Source of the DNA: Neoceratodus forsteri
Lineage: Eukaryota; Chordata; Ceratodontiformes; Ceratodontidae
Direction: 5' to 3'
Assembly: GCA_016271365.2 (NCBI GenBank)
Contig: CM057456.1
Location: 659,397,501 to 659,461,500, forward strand
Length of the DNA: 64,000 bases
Positions 10,918 to 20,620 of this stretch are shown piece by piece. The first letter of the stretch is position 1. Each line of letters begins with the position of its first letter. The notes under the pieces were generated by a model. It was not told the origin of the DNA and did no database searches. It was given only the letters and a program-made list of their open reading frames with translations. The position numbers and the translations under genes are program-made.

Positions 10918-11454
10918 TCTGGAGCCAGCCTGCAGGTGCAGCAGTAGCGCTACTGCTTGTATTGCTGATTACCCAGGTTCGGAAGTGAACCCAAGGTGTT
11001 GGAGGACTTGCCGGGGTAGGAGGATTGAGCGTCTGAGAGACCACCTTTCTCCTCCGGGGGAGGGGGGAGTAGAGCTCAGTGCTCGACTGGTCTCTGGTGG
11101 AAGTCATAGGAAAGGCAGACCGAGCCTAGAAGGTGGGGGAGACGCAGCAGATGTCGATGCATGCTCCTTGACATCAAGCGCACTCTGTCTCCCAGGGAGA
11201 AAACCGAAAAGGACTTGTGGCATGCAGGATGGCCGCTGGCATCCACAGGCCTCGCACTTGGCAACTTCGGTGCCTCCCAGAGTTTGGAAACTGTCCTGGT
11301 GGGTCGAGGGAGTCCTCGCCACCCTGTCACAGACGGCAGGCTGTGGGGGACTATGGGAGAGGTAAGTCTGAGGGAAGTCGGGGTGACTTGGCTGGGACTG
11401 CTGGCGGGAAGGAGGGCCGACCAGGGGACGGGGATTAAAAAAAAAAAAAAAAAA
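10918..11454 (+). mobile_element. Long tRNA-derived SINE, copy 1
   Basis: The head at about 10935-10995 has a polymerase-III B-box-like CCCAGGTTCGGAAG. The body shares several blocks with the element at 23010-23605 (GATGTC...TGCTCCTTGAC against AATGTC...TGCCTTGAC, a CCCAGGGAGAAAACCG-like block, and a CTGGCATCCACAGGCC-like block). It ends in an 18-base A tail (11437-11454) that directly abuts the left end of DIRS copy C. I see no clear target duplication, perhaps because C was inserted at the tail. Confidence 0.65.
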
Positions 11455-11456
11455 TT

Positions 11457-11630
11457 CTAGGGACGGGGATATGTTGTTTTTATCCACACTATTTGGCATG
11501 TCCTTTCCCTTTAAGTTTGTTGCTGGAATGTCTAAAAGCTGGCTACTCACCCATCCTGGGAGTATATCCCTTGGCTCTGCCCTCAAAGTCAGCTCTTCCT
11601 TCCTGCTGGAAGATTCAGGTTCCTTCCTTA
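11457..11630 (+). repeat. Left ITR of DIRS copy C
   Basis: Reverse complement of about 22330-22540. Matching landmarks include TTTGGCATGTCCTTTCCC, AAAAGCTGGCT and the TATATCCCT...GCTCTGCCC block. Confidence 0.8.
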
Positions 11631-11724
11631 TCGCTTCCACGTTGAGTAGGCCCTGGCGCTTAAACCTTCGGATTACTTACCAAAACTTAAACTCGTTAGA
11701 GTTTCACTGCATCGTTTTGCAATC

Positions 11725-14056
11725 ATGACCGCGATGGAGGACAAGTCCTCACCCGTGTTCCACCATTGCCCTTGAGGGCAGAAGATGTTTTGCACTGTCC
11801 CGCACACCACGTGCATCTATTGCCTGGGCCATGCTAATGATACCCAGGCCTGTGATTTTTGTCTCTCGTTCCATCCGGCAGTGTTGGACAATCGCCTCGC
11901 ACGGCTACAGCTTGGCCGACCGGAAAAATGGAACCTGACGGTCAGATTTAAAGAACCCCATTGGGTGGTGTCCATGGCTGCGGGGTCCGCTGAACAACTT
12001 GAGCAGATGAAGGCTTTCGAGGAGGAGGCAGCTTGGGCCACCGATCAGTCCTCTTCAGTTTCAGTCTTCGTTCCACTTAAACTAGGCTCTACCTTTTCAG
12101 GCTCCTTCAGAGAGTTGTGCCAGTATCTTCTGACCAAGGGGGAGGGCCCGTCGGAGTCACATATCTCCCACTCCCATAAAAAGGATTCCAAGGAGTCGAC
12201 AGAGGAGACATCTAGTCGACGTTATTCTTGAGATCGAGTGAGGTCTCGATCCCAAGGAATCTCCAGTTGGCTTCATGGTGCCCCCGTCAGGCCAGCCTAC
12301 TCGGATGCGGGACGACGACCTGACCAAAATTATCATAGACTCCATTGACCTGTTGTCACTGGATGAGGCTGACAATTCCTTTTTCAGGACTCCAGTCCTG
12401 ACTGGACCTACCGAGGAGGAGTCTCAGCCTGCTGGGAACCTCTTCACGGTCCCTGTCCCTGACCTGGAGGAGCCACAGGTCTCCCTGGCTCCTTCTGAAC
12501 ACCCCTGATGGTTGAAGTCTAGGTCTTGGACACCCTCAACCGACAGGCCAAGGAAATCTCACAAACACCATTCTGGGAATTCCAAAAAGTGGCGCCGCCG
12601 CTATTCATCCTCATCCTCCTTGGATGAGGAGAGGCTTTGATGCAAGTTGCATCGACATAACGGGGATCTCGTGTGGCAACAGCTGGTGTTGGCTGGTCCA
12701 CAGTAGACCCCGGCTTCCACACCGGCCATCACATGGCTGTCGCCCTCTAGGCTGACGCTGACCTCCTCTGGAGCCGGTCGACAGAGCCCCTCCACCTGCG
12801 GAAGACCCTCCTGGCTCGGCCAAAACCGGCCTCTCCACCGATCGTGGTGAAGCCGCCACCTAAACAGCCTCCCTCTGGGGCTCCTGCCAAGGAGTCTTGG
12901 CCTGCTAAGGGCCTCCTGCACAGGCTGTCCGTCACCCTCACTTCTGACCGTCCGCAGTGGGTCAGAAGTGACTCAGGTGGTTGGCCGATCTATCCGGAGT
13001 CCGAGGACTCCGACTTGCATACTCGTCCATTCGCCGACAGTTCGCTTGGGGGTCTATCGAAGGACGAAAGTCCCATATCCTTCATGGGCATTCTCTGTCT
13101 CATCTCCAAATCCACAGGGATGCCCTTAGAGCCTGTTAAGAAATGAGCTGAATATCCCCTGACAGACATTCTGAAAAAAGGGGATTCTCCAGCAGAGGCT
13201 TTCCCAGTGGCCGAAGCCATTGTTGGCCTGGCTCTGGAGTTTTGGCAGCACCAGCCTCCTGCCCTCAGCCCAGATGGCCCGCAAGTATGCAGTTCCCATT
13301 GGCTCCCTTTCTGGGTTCACAGAGTACTCCTTGGCTGAGGGATTGGTGACCAAATTTGTGTTACAGTGCTCGGTCAATTCAGGAGACACTAATAGACCTC
13401 CAGACAAAGAGTCCAAGAAACTGGACCACTCAGCCAGGAAGGTCTATGCTGCCTCTTCGCTTGGTGTCTGTCAGGTGAGCTCGGCTGTCATCATGGCACA
13501 TTTTTTCCCATGCCCTCCTGGGCTGTCTGGATACGGTCCTTCCTCATCTTCCTGTGGACCTTTAGACTATGGTCAAGCATGTCCGTGACCAGGGTCGGGC
13601 TCTTGCCAAGCAGCAGCTCCAGACGGCTCTGGACATTGGGGATTCCTGTGCTTGTGTGGTGGTGGCTGCAGTTGCTATGCACTGCAGGGCCTGGCTGAGG
13701 GTCTCAACCTTCACGGCAGACACCCAGCACAGACTGGCGGACATTCCCTTCTTGGGCACCGATTTGTTTGGTCCTGGAGTGGACGATCACCTTCAGCACA
13801 TCGAGAAGTCCAGTGCCACCTTGGACTCCGTTGCTTCCACCCAGAAGGAATCTCAAGGTTCCGAAAAAACAGAAGCGAAAGCCTTTTCAACCTTCTACCC
13901 CTGCAGCCAAGCAGTCCCAGTTTCAATTGGGGCAGCAGCAGGCTCAATCTTGGCACCCTCAGTCAAAGACGGTGGCTTCTGCGGTCTGTAAGCCCGGAGG
14001 GAAAGGTCCCAGCGGCTCCTCAGCCAGTCCTTCCTCCTCCAAGCCTGCACAGTGAC
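11725..14056 (+). pseudogene. DIRS copy C gag-like gene remnant
   Basis: The ATG at 11725 opens a frame with the family N-terminus. The Cys/His cluster is visible (HHCP, stop, GQKM, then PHTTCIYCLGHAND), but the codon after CP is TGA, so the motif is interrupted by a nonsense mutation. Shared blocks follow: RPEKWNLTVRFKEPHW (about 11917), ARKVYAASSLGVCQVS (about 13434), ALDIGDSCACVVVAA (about 13628) and DIPFLGTDLFGPG (about 13740). It ends in a basic, Ser/Pro-rich tail around 13850-14056. Frames change repeatedly. Confidence 0.75.
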
Positions 14057-14089
14057 AGGATGCTTGTTGCCAACCCCATACCTGTCACG

Positions 14090-16203
14090 CCCACTCTGGT
14101 TCCTCCTGTGGGGGTCCAGCTCCACCACTTCCTTTCCGCCTGGTCCGCTGTCACAAAGGACAGGTGGGTCTTGGAAGTGGTCAGCCAGGGGTTGCCTCTG
14201 GAATTCGAGCAGTAGCCACCAAGCTAAGCCCATGGGAGGAGATGGTATCCGTGCACACTTAGTCGGCTGTCCGAGACAACATCGCCAAACTCCTCCACAA
14301 GGAGGTAGCGGTCAGAGTCGTGATCCCCTGTCAACCCAGGGTTCATTTCCAGGTATTTCCGGTCCCGAAACGGGCGGGGGTGGCTGGCATCCTGTTCTAG
14401 ATCTGCACGACCTGAACCAGTTTCTCAGGTCTTGCACCTTCAGGATGGTAACTCTGTCTCAGATCATACCATCTCTCGAGCAGAACATGTGGTTTTGCTC
14501 CCTGGATCTGCAGGACACGTTCTTTCACATCCCGATCCGTCTGTCCCACCGAAGGTTCCTCTGCTTCCGGGCAGAGGGAACCCGAAACGAGTTCCAAGCC
14601 ATGCAGTTTGGCCTGTCATCAGCCCCCAGGGTCTTCAGAAAATGCATTGCAGTGGTGGCAGCCCATCTTTGGTGGCGAGGGGTCAGAGTGTACCCATATC
14701 TGGATGATTGGCTCATCGCGGGTCCTTCCAGATCAGAGGTGGAGAGGCCCAGGGATCTGGCCCTCCAGATCTGCATCAACCTTGGCCTCCTGGGCAGCGA
14801 GGCCAAGTCAGAACTTGTGCCTTCGCAGGTGATCTGCTTCATCGGGGCAGAGCTCAACTCTTGCCGAGCCAGAGTCAGGCTCCCGGTGGACAGGGCAGAG
14901 GTTCTCTCCTCCTTTGCTGAATAATTTCTGTTTGGGCACTTGCGCCCTGCCCATGACTTCCTGCAACTTCTGGATTATATGGTGGCCTGCACCTACGTGG
15001 TCCAATGGGCCCGGTGGCATATGCGCCCCCTTCAGTGGGAGATGGCTAGCCAGTGGACTCAGCAACTAGGTCATTTTGACCAGCTGGTCACTGTGACCCA
15101 GAAGATGTGGGACGCTCTCCAATGGTGGACCGTCCTAGAACATCTGCAGGAAGGTATCCCGTTTGTCTGCCGCGAGCCGATGGTCATCCTGATGACAGAC
15201 TCCTCTCTCACAGGCTGGGGTGCCCATATGGGGGACCCCAGAGTCCATGTGCTCTGGACCCCTGAGGAATCCCGATATCACATCAGCCTTCCGGAGCTCT
15301 GAGCAGTTTGGCTGGCACTGACTGCATTTACTCCGTTCCTTTAGGGTCAAGTGGTTCGGGTCCAGACGAACAGTACCACAACCATGTACTAGTTCCACAA
15401 ACAAGGCAGCATGTACTCCCGGCCTCTGTGCAGGGACGCTCTCCGCATCTGGGCCCTCATGAGCCGACTGGAGGCAGATCACCTAGCCATTCATGTGGTA
15501 GGAGCCTCAAATCAGCTGGCGGATACCCTCAGCTATGCTGGCGAGGTGTCCCACAAGTGGTCTCTCCATCTAGAGGTAGTACACAGCTTGTTCTCCCAGT
15601 GGGGCACCCCTCATGTGGACAGTTCCAAGTAGAACACTGCGAGCCAAAATGGAAAGGCAGTGCATGCTATAAGATTACCAAACCTTGTGTAAAGCTGTAA
15701 CAGGTTCCAAAATTAGTTGCACTCATATAAAAAGGATATCCACACCAGACGTGTAATTGTTAGATTTATATACGCCTGGTGTGGACATCCTTTTATATGA
15801 GTGCAACTAATTTTGGAACCTGTTACACCCCTCAGGTGGACCTGTTCACCTGCAGGGAGAACACAAAGCTGAGGCTGTTCCATGCCCGCCCCCCTCAGCA
15901 GGGCTTGTTGCAGGGGGGATGCCTTCTCAAGGTCGTGGACCCCAGGCCTCTTCTATGCCTTCCCTCCACTTCCCTTGATCCACAAAGTGCTCCTCAAGGT
16001 CAGGAGGGACAAGGCACAGGTGATCCTGGTGGCACCGGACTGGCCCCACCAGTTTTGGTCCCTCGCTCTCAGTCTCCGCAACAGGCTCCCGAGGCGTCTT
16101 CCAGCACGCCCGGATCTGCTCTCAGTCAATCAGGAGAAGGTCCTCCTCCTGGGACTTTCAATCAATCCCTGCACCTGACAGCCTGGTTCCTGAGTGGCTT
16201 GAG
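14090..16203 (+). pseudogene. DIRS copy C reverse transcriptase / RNase H (RT core open, remainder broken)
   Basis: This copy holds the best-preserved DIRS RT segment of the first family. A 290-codon open stretch (14052-14924) contains VLDLHDLNQFLRS (about 14394), CSLDLQDTFFHIPI, MQFGLSSAPRVF and the catalytic box YPYLDDWLIAG (about 14691-14723), all intact. RNase H follows after a stop at 14922: TDSSLTGWGAHMGD with its first Asp near 15202. It is broken again near 15300 and at a TAG inside the ...VQTNSTTTMY block, where the expected Asp is Asn. A foldback insertion at 15621-15825 splits the domain after RNase H (VDLF...). Confidence 0.8.
15621..15825. mobile_element. Foldback insertion with ~16-bp target duplication
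   Basis: The DIRS sequence CACCCCTCATGTGGAC (15605-15620) is repeated as CACCCCTCAGGTGGAC (15826-15841), and the 205 bp between are absent from the other DIRS copies. The right two thirds (15696-15827) form a near-perfect hairpin. Arms of about 56 bp begin TGTAACAGGTTCC and contain CTCATATAAAAAGGATATCC and its complement, around a loop of about 20 bp. The left 75 bp (15621-15695) are not part of the large hairpin but contain a small one (CACTGC...GCAGTG). No coding capacity. The target duplication is longer than for typical cut-and-paste elements. Confidence 0.8.
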
Positions 16204-17469
16204 TTTCAGGCTTTTGGTCTCTCCGAAGATGTCCTCACTATAGTTGAGACACCCAGGAAGAAATCGACTATGAAGTGGTGTGCCTTTACGTGGAAGAGAT
16301 TCTCCATTTGGTGTCAGGGCAAGGGTCTAGACCCTTTGTCCTGTCCAGTGACTAGCATTCTTGACTACCTTTGGGCTCCCTCCAAAGGGGGTCTTTAGTG
16401 TACGACCCTTAAGGTGCACCTGGCAGGCATATCTACTTACCAGGCGCGGGCCGGTCGGCAGACGGTGGCACAGGAGAAGGTGGTCTGGCATTTCTTCAAA
16501 GGCCTCGACCATATTTCCCCTCCGGTGCATGAACCACCACCACTGTGGTATCTGCTACTGGTACTGGCAAAGCTCATTGACAAGCCATTCAAATCGATGC
16601 ACAGGTGTGAGATGTTACCTGTCGTGGAAGACCGCCTTCCTGGTGGCTATCACGTCAGCCTGAAGGATTGGGGAGCTCCAGGTGCTCTCTGTTGAATCTG
16701 TTGATTTTTGGTCTGGCAGTATAGCCTAGAAGTTAGAGGAACGAGGTGTGAACGAGCTTGGTACATCCAGCAGACCAGACCCGAGTTTGATTCTTACAAC
16801 CTCCACTTGCATACTGTGTGACTTTGAGCAAGTCACTTAACCACCCAGTGCTCCCAGGTCACTCCTGAAAACAGGCACTTGTGCCTAGTGGGCCTTACCC
16901 AGTTACCAAAGACTAAAAAAAAAAAAAAAAAATCTCCTGATCTGGTCTTCCACAGGGACAAGGTTGTCCTGCGCCCTAACCCGAGGTTCCTTCCGAAGGT
17001 TATGTCGAAGTTTCACCTGAACCAGGTGATGAATCTGCTGGTGTATTATCCCAGTCACACCTCTGCGGCCAAATACAGGCTCCATACTTTGGACCTGAGA
17101 CGAGCGCTCTCTTATTATAAAGAGCGCATGGCAGGAGTTCGGGGAGAGGTTCACCAGCTCTTTGTCACCTACGCTGAAGCCACACCTGGCAGACCTGCAG
17201 CCAAGTGGACGATTGGCCGATGGATGACATCTTTCATTGATCTCTGCTGTAGGTTGGTGGGTAGGGAGCCTCTCGTAGGGCTAAGGGCTTATTCCACCTG
17301 CCATACTGCTGCGTCAGTGGCTGCTTCTAGGGACATCCCTAACCAGGATATCTGCAGGGCTGCTACCTGGAAGTCGGCAAACACCTTCATTTCCCGTTAC
17401 CACATTGACCTAGAATCATGCCGGGATGCTGGTTTTGGGGCCTCAGTTCTCCAGTCTCTGTTCCCTAAG
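16195..17469 (+). pseudogene. DIRS copy C tyrosine recombinase, split by a SINE
   Basis: The N-terminal core (GLSEDVLTIVETP-like, then KWCAFTWKRFSIWCQGKGLD) begins near 16195. The first catalytic region is frameshifted (near 16610-16690), and a SINE sits at 16715-16932. After it a long open stretch (to the stop at 17467-17469) carries the rest of the domain: HLNQVMNLLVYY, ATWKSANTF and RYHIDLES with the Tyr kept. The HxxR box reads YSTCH (about 17290), so both the His and the Arg are substituted. The enzyme would be inactive even with the frame repaired. Confidence 0.8.
16715..16932 (+). mobile_element. MIR-like tRNA-derived SINE, copy 1
   Basis: The head GGCAGTATAGCCTAGAAGTT resembles a pol III A box and CCCGAGTTTGATTC a B box. 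The core CACTTGCATACTGTGTGACT followed by GAGCAAGTCACTTAACC resembles the MIR/CORE-SINE core. The element ends in an A run of about 18 bases (16915-16932). DIRS sequence resumes directly after it. A short AATCT is present on both sides and may be the target duplication, although about 15 extra bases lie between it and the SINE head. Confidence 0.75.
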
Positions 17470-17519
17470 TTGGGGGTGTGCATCTTGCCTCCCTCCTCCC
17501 GGAGAACTGCTAGGAGTCT

Positions 17520-17587
17520 GCCAAATATTGTGGGTAGAACAACATATCCACGTCCCTAGAAACACAGGTTACTCACCTGTAACAGTA
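17520..17587 (+). repeat. Left half of ICR of DIRS copy C
   Basis: CATATCCACGTCCCTAGAAA is the complement of C's left terminus. It is followed by GTTAC-TCACCT-GTAAC (17568-17583) and CAGTA, then C is interrupted by copy D. The missing right half resumes near 22314 with TTTTTAGGAGTGGTATATG. Confidence 0.8.
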
Positions 17588-17589
17588 GA

Positions 17590-17795
17590 TCTTCTACGGA
17601 ATGGTCTCTTGCAGTAAGTCATTACTTCTGGGAGTATCCAGCAGAGGTCGCTGTCGCACGGCAGCTCCTTCTAGCAATTTTCAGCAGGGACCACCCACAC
17701 ATGACATCACATCCTGCTTCCTATATAAGTGTTGGTGGTCCCTGGTATCCTTTGTTCATTTTCCTGCCGTCTTCAGCTCGTGCAGCAGCTAGTTC
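17590..17795 (+). repeat. Left ITR of DIRS copy D
   Basis: Reverse complement of 22090-22275 with few differences. Landmarks are GCAGTAAGTCATTACTTCTGG, GGACCACCCACA, ATCACATCCTGCTTCCTAT and GTCCCTGGTATCCTTTGTTCA. The inverted partner carries the same blocks. Confidence 0.85.
17721..17729 (+). promoter_or_regulatory. TATA-like box inside the left ITR of DIRS copy D
   Basis: CTATATAAG lies within the left ITR, upstream of the gag region, in a position where it could drive the element's transcript. Copy F has TATATAG at the corresponding place (37002-37008). Assignment as a promoter is inference. Confidence 0.4.
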
Positions 17796-17994
17796 AACTT
17801 CTGTGTAGCAGTCATCGACGAGAAATTGGATTCTTCAACACAAGAAATCTTCTCAAGCAACTTGTCGACGGTTGCTTGAACTTCATCTTTCATGTCAGAG
17901 CAGAAATGTTTCTATGAGCGAACCCAGGAGTCCGTTCCAAGGGCTCCCCCCAGCTTCTGGTTCTCCATTCTGGGCAATTTAAGGAGAAGGTCAG

Positions 17995-18292
17995 CCCAAT
18001 AAATCCTGCTTCCTTTGCCCCACACTGCTCGTCGACGGACACCACTTCTATGGTTATCCCATTGACGGAGCACCAGGATCATGCTTCCTCATCGATGGGA
18101 GCTCCTCTCTCGATGGTGGGTTTTAAAGCGTGCATCCTTGTCGACAGGAGCTCCTCTCTCGTCGATGGCTGGCTAGAGGGTTAACCCAATAAATCCTTCT
18201 TCGCCTTGTATATTCGTTGAAAGACACCAAGTCTATGGTTATCCCGTCGACGGAGCACCAGGAACATGCCTTCTTGTCGACAGGAGCTCCTC
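17995..18292 (+). repeat. ~190-bp tandem duplication in DIRS copy D
   Basis: CCCAATAAATCC at 17995 recurs at 18185. The following blocks also recur in order (a GACACCA...TCTATGGTTATCCC block, GACGGAGCACCAGGA, then GGAGCTCCTCT). The second unit is interrupted after about 108 bp. A shorter GTCGAYRGGAGCTCCTCT string recurs three times. Confidence 0.75.
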
Positions 18293-18404
18293 TAATATTT
18301 CTAATATTTCAGTGGTTCCTCGCAAGGCTAATCGACTATACCAGTCTCCTTTGGGCCACCCATTCCTCTCTACTGTGCCAGAGGTTGACTCGGTGGTCAT
18401 TTCT

Positions 18405-18485
18405 GCTGCTCATGGTGGGTCTTATGGGCAGACTGGATGGGCCTTGCGGTCCTTATCTGCCGTCAACTTCTATGTTTCTATGTCT
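18405..18485 (+). mobile_element. CR1 3'-tail fragment inside DIRS copy D gag
   Basis: GGGCAGACTGGATGGGCC, then GGTCCTTATCTGCCGTCAA and CTATGTTTCTATG, is the typical CR1 3' end and matches the tail at about 57125-57180. It is about 80 bp, lies in sense orientation and happens to keep the surrounding gag frame open. Confidence 0.75.
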
Positions 18486-19028
18486 CAGAAACCTAAACAC
18501 TTGAGCTCCTTGCCCCCAGATAAAGAGTCCCAAAAGACTGATTTACCTAGGGAAAAAGGGTTTTTCCTCAGGCACTATAAATGTCCGTGTACTAAATTAT
18601 ATGGGACATATGGTTAAATACCAATGTACTTTTGGGACCTCTATAATGGAAACGGTCAATAAGCTCCCTCCTTCCCCGGAGAAAGACCAGTTAATGGCCA
18701 GGGTTCCAACTTCCAAATCCATCTCCTGCCACCTTCTCAGGTTGGGTTATGATGCTGTGGATACCCCTGCCCGATTTTCAGCCACTAGTGTGGCTCTGCG
18801 TTGCCATACTTGGCTTTGCGTATCAGGATTTATGCCTGACGTACAACATGAGATATCTATTGCACCCTTTAATGGGTCCAAACTATTCGGGCCAGGTACA
18901 CAAACTCTCTTAGATTATTTACAAGCATCTGGAAGAACCCATTGTATGGTTCAAGGGCTATGTCATAACCCCCAATCAACCCACCATACTTGTTTTTTCT
19001 TCCTACTCCAGGAGAGGAGGTAAATATA

Positions 19029-19050
19029 AAAAAAAAAAAAAAAAAAAAAC
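19029..19050. repeat. A-rich simple repeat
   Basis: A run of about 22 A within the gag-RT transition of copy D. It may be a slippage tract or the tail of a lost insertion. Confidence 0.8.
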
Positions 19051-19189
19051 TTTAAAAGAGGTGGATTCAGAGGACGAAACCAACCTACAAGAGGTGCTCC
19101 CTCTACCACCCCTGGCTCCCGTTCCTGCCCCGGCACGGCAGCCGGCCAGCCCGTTGCTTAGTGACCTCTCTTGCCTCTCCCTCAGCCTC

Positions 19190-20620
19190 TTTGCCCAGGC
19201 CTCGGAGGCAGTCAGGTGTCATTTTGCTCTCCATCTAGAGGCTTGGCAGACGATCACTTCGGACAAATGGGTACTTCAGTTGAACCAAATGGGTCACACT
19301 CTGGAATTCATTTCCTTTCCTCCTCCCTCCATCCCCTCCTTTGGTGATTGATTACCCTCCACAGCATATTCCTATCCTCCAAAAGGAACTCTCAGCACTC
19401 CTGGCCAAGCAAGCCATTGTGCCAGTGCCAGCTGTGGAACAATGCAAAAGGTTTTTCTTCCCATTTCTTTCTTGTACCCAAAAGAACTGGAGATCTCAGG
19501 CCCATTCTAGATCTGAGACGTCCGAAACTGTATATTCAGTACAAGCATTTCCGCATGGTCACGCTGCCACTTGTAATGCCGCTCCTACAACAAGGAGATT
19601 GAATGTGTGCCCTGGATATAAAGGACGCTTACCTTCATATCCCCATTCACCCTGCCCATTACAAATTTCTGTGCTTCCACCTGCTGGGCCAAAACTACCA
19701 GTTTCGGGCTCTCCCATTTAGTCTGTCATCGGCTCGAGAGTCTTTACCAAATGCCTAGCAGTGGTAGCAGTAGCCCTAAGGGGAGGAGGGCACTACTTCT
19801 TCCCATACTTAGATGAGTGGCTAATAAAAGCAGACTCCAAGAAAACTCTGCTATCCTCTCTGGCCATCACCCTCAATCTGTTCCACGATTTAGGGATCAC
19901 AGTCAATTGGCCAAAGTCCAATCCGTAACCATCCCAGACTCTACAATATATTGCAGCTGGTCTGGCCGCGGTCCAGGTGAGGGCTTTCCTTCCGCCCTCC
20001 CATCCGGATGCTCTAATCTCTCTGGCCTTATACATACAGTCCCAGCCGAGAGTAACGGACAGATAAATACTGGGTCACATGTCAACTGCTGTTCCCATGG
20101 TAGCATTTGCCCGTCTCCATATGAGAACTGTCCAGTGGACATGGATGCGTCCCTAGACGGATGGGGTGCCCATCTGGGTCCATATCAGACCCAAAGTCAA
20201 TGGACCACTCTATCTCATATCAATCTCCTAGAAATGAGAGTGGTCCATCTTGCCCTTTGGGCGTTCCTACCCTACCTCAAGCCAGGACCGTTGCTGCTGC
20301 AATCAGACAACACACTGCAGTGGTTTCATACCTAAACAAGCAAGGGGGTACACACTTGTGCTCCTTTTGCAGAGAATCCATTGCAGTCTGGCAGACAGCA
20401 ATCAAACAAGGACTGACACTGACAGCCATCCATCTTCCAGAACGGCTCAATCAGCGGTCAAACTGAGTCGTCAGTCATCTGTTCATGAACGGACATTTCA
20501 CGAGGATATCCTACGTGACATCTTCTCGCTCTGGGGGACACCACAGCTGGACCTGTTCGCCTCCCCAGTCAATCACAGCCTCCCCAGTTACTTCTCCATT
20601 ATCCATGATTGAAACTTCAA
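19190..20620 (+). pseudogene. DIRS copy D reverse transcriptase / RNase H remnant
   Basis: RT blocks of the D/F family can be followed: SHFFLVPKRTGDLRPILDL near 19465, FRMVTLPLVMPLLQQGD near 19550 (then a stop), LDIKDAYLHIPIHPAHYKF near 19614, and the catalytic box PYLDEWLIKAD near 19805. The box has Glu in place of the second catalytic Asp. RNase H: MDASLDGWGAHLG near 20141, INLLEMRVVHLAL near 20220, QSDNT near 20301, followed by stops. The domain after RNase H begins with GTPQLDLFASPVNH near 20537. Frames shift at least five times. Confidence 0.75.

Larger units (their letters stand above)
17880..19060 (+). pseudogene. DIRS copy D gag-like gene remnant
   Basis: The N-terminal zinc motif is not recognisable here, because the region carries the 190-bp duplication. 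Readable family blocks, as in copy F, are VPEVDSVVISAAH (near 18378), MVKYQCTFGTS then METVNKLPP (near 18607-18660), LRLGYDAVDTPARFSATSVALRCHTWL (near 18737) and FNGSKLFGPGTQTLLDYLQ (near 18870). A piece of CR1 tail (18405-18485) is embedded in the frame. The C-terminal basic tail is replaced by an A-rich run (19029-19050). Confidence 0.65.
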
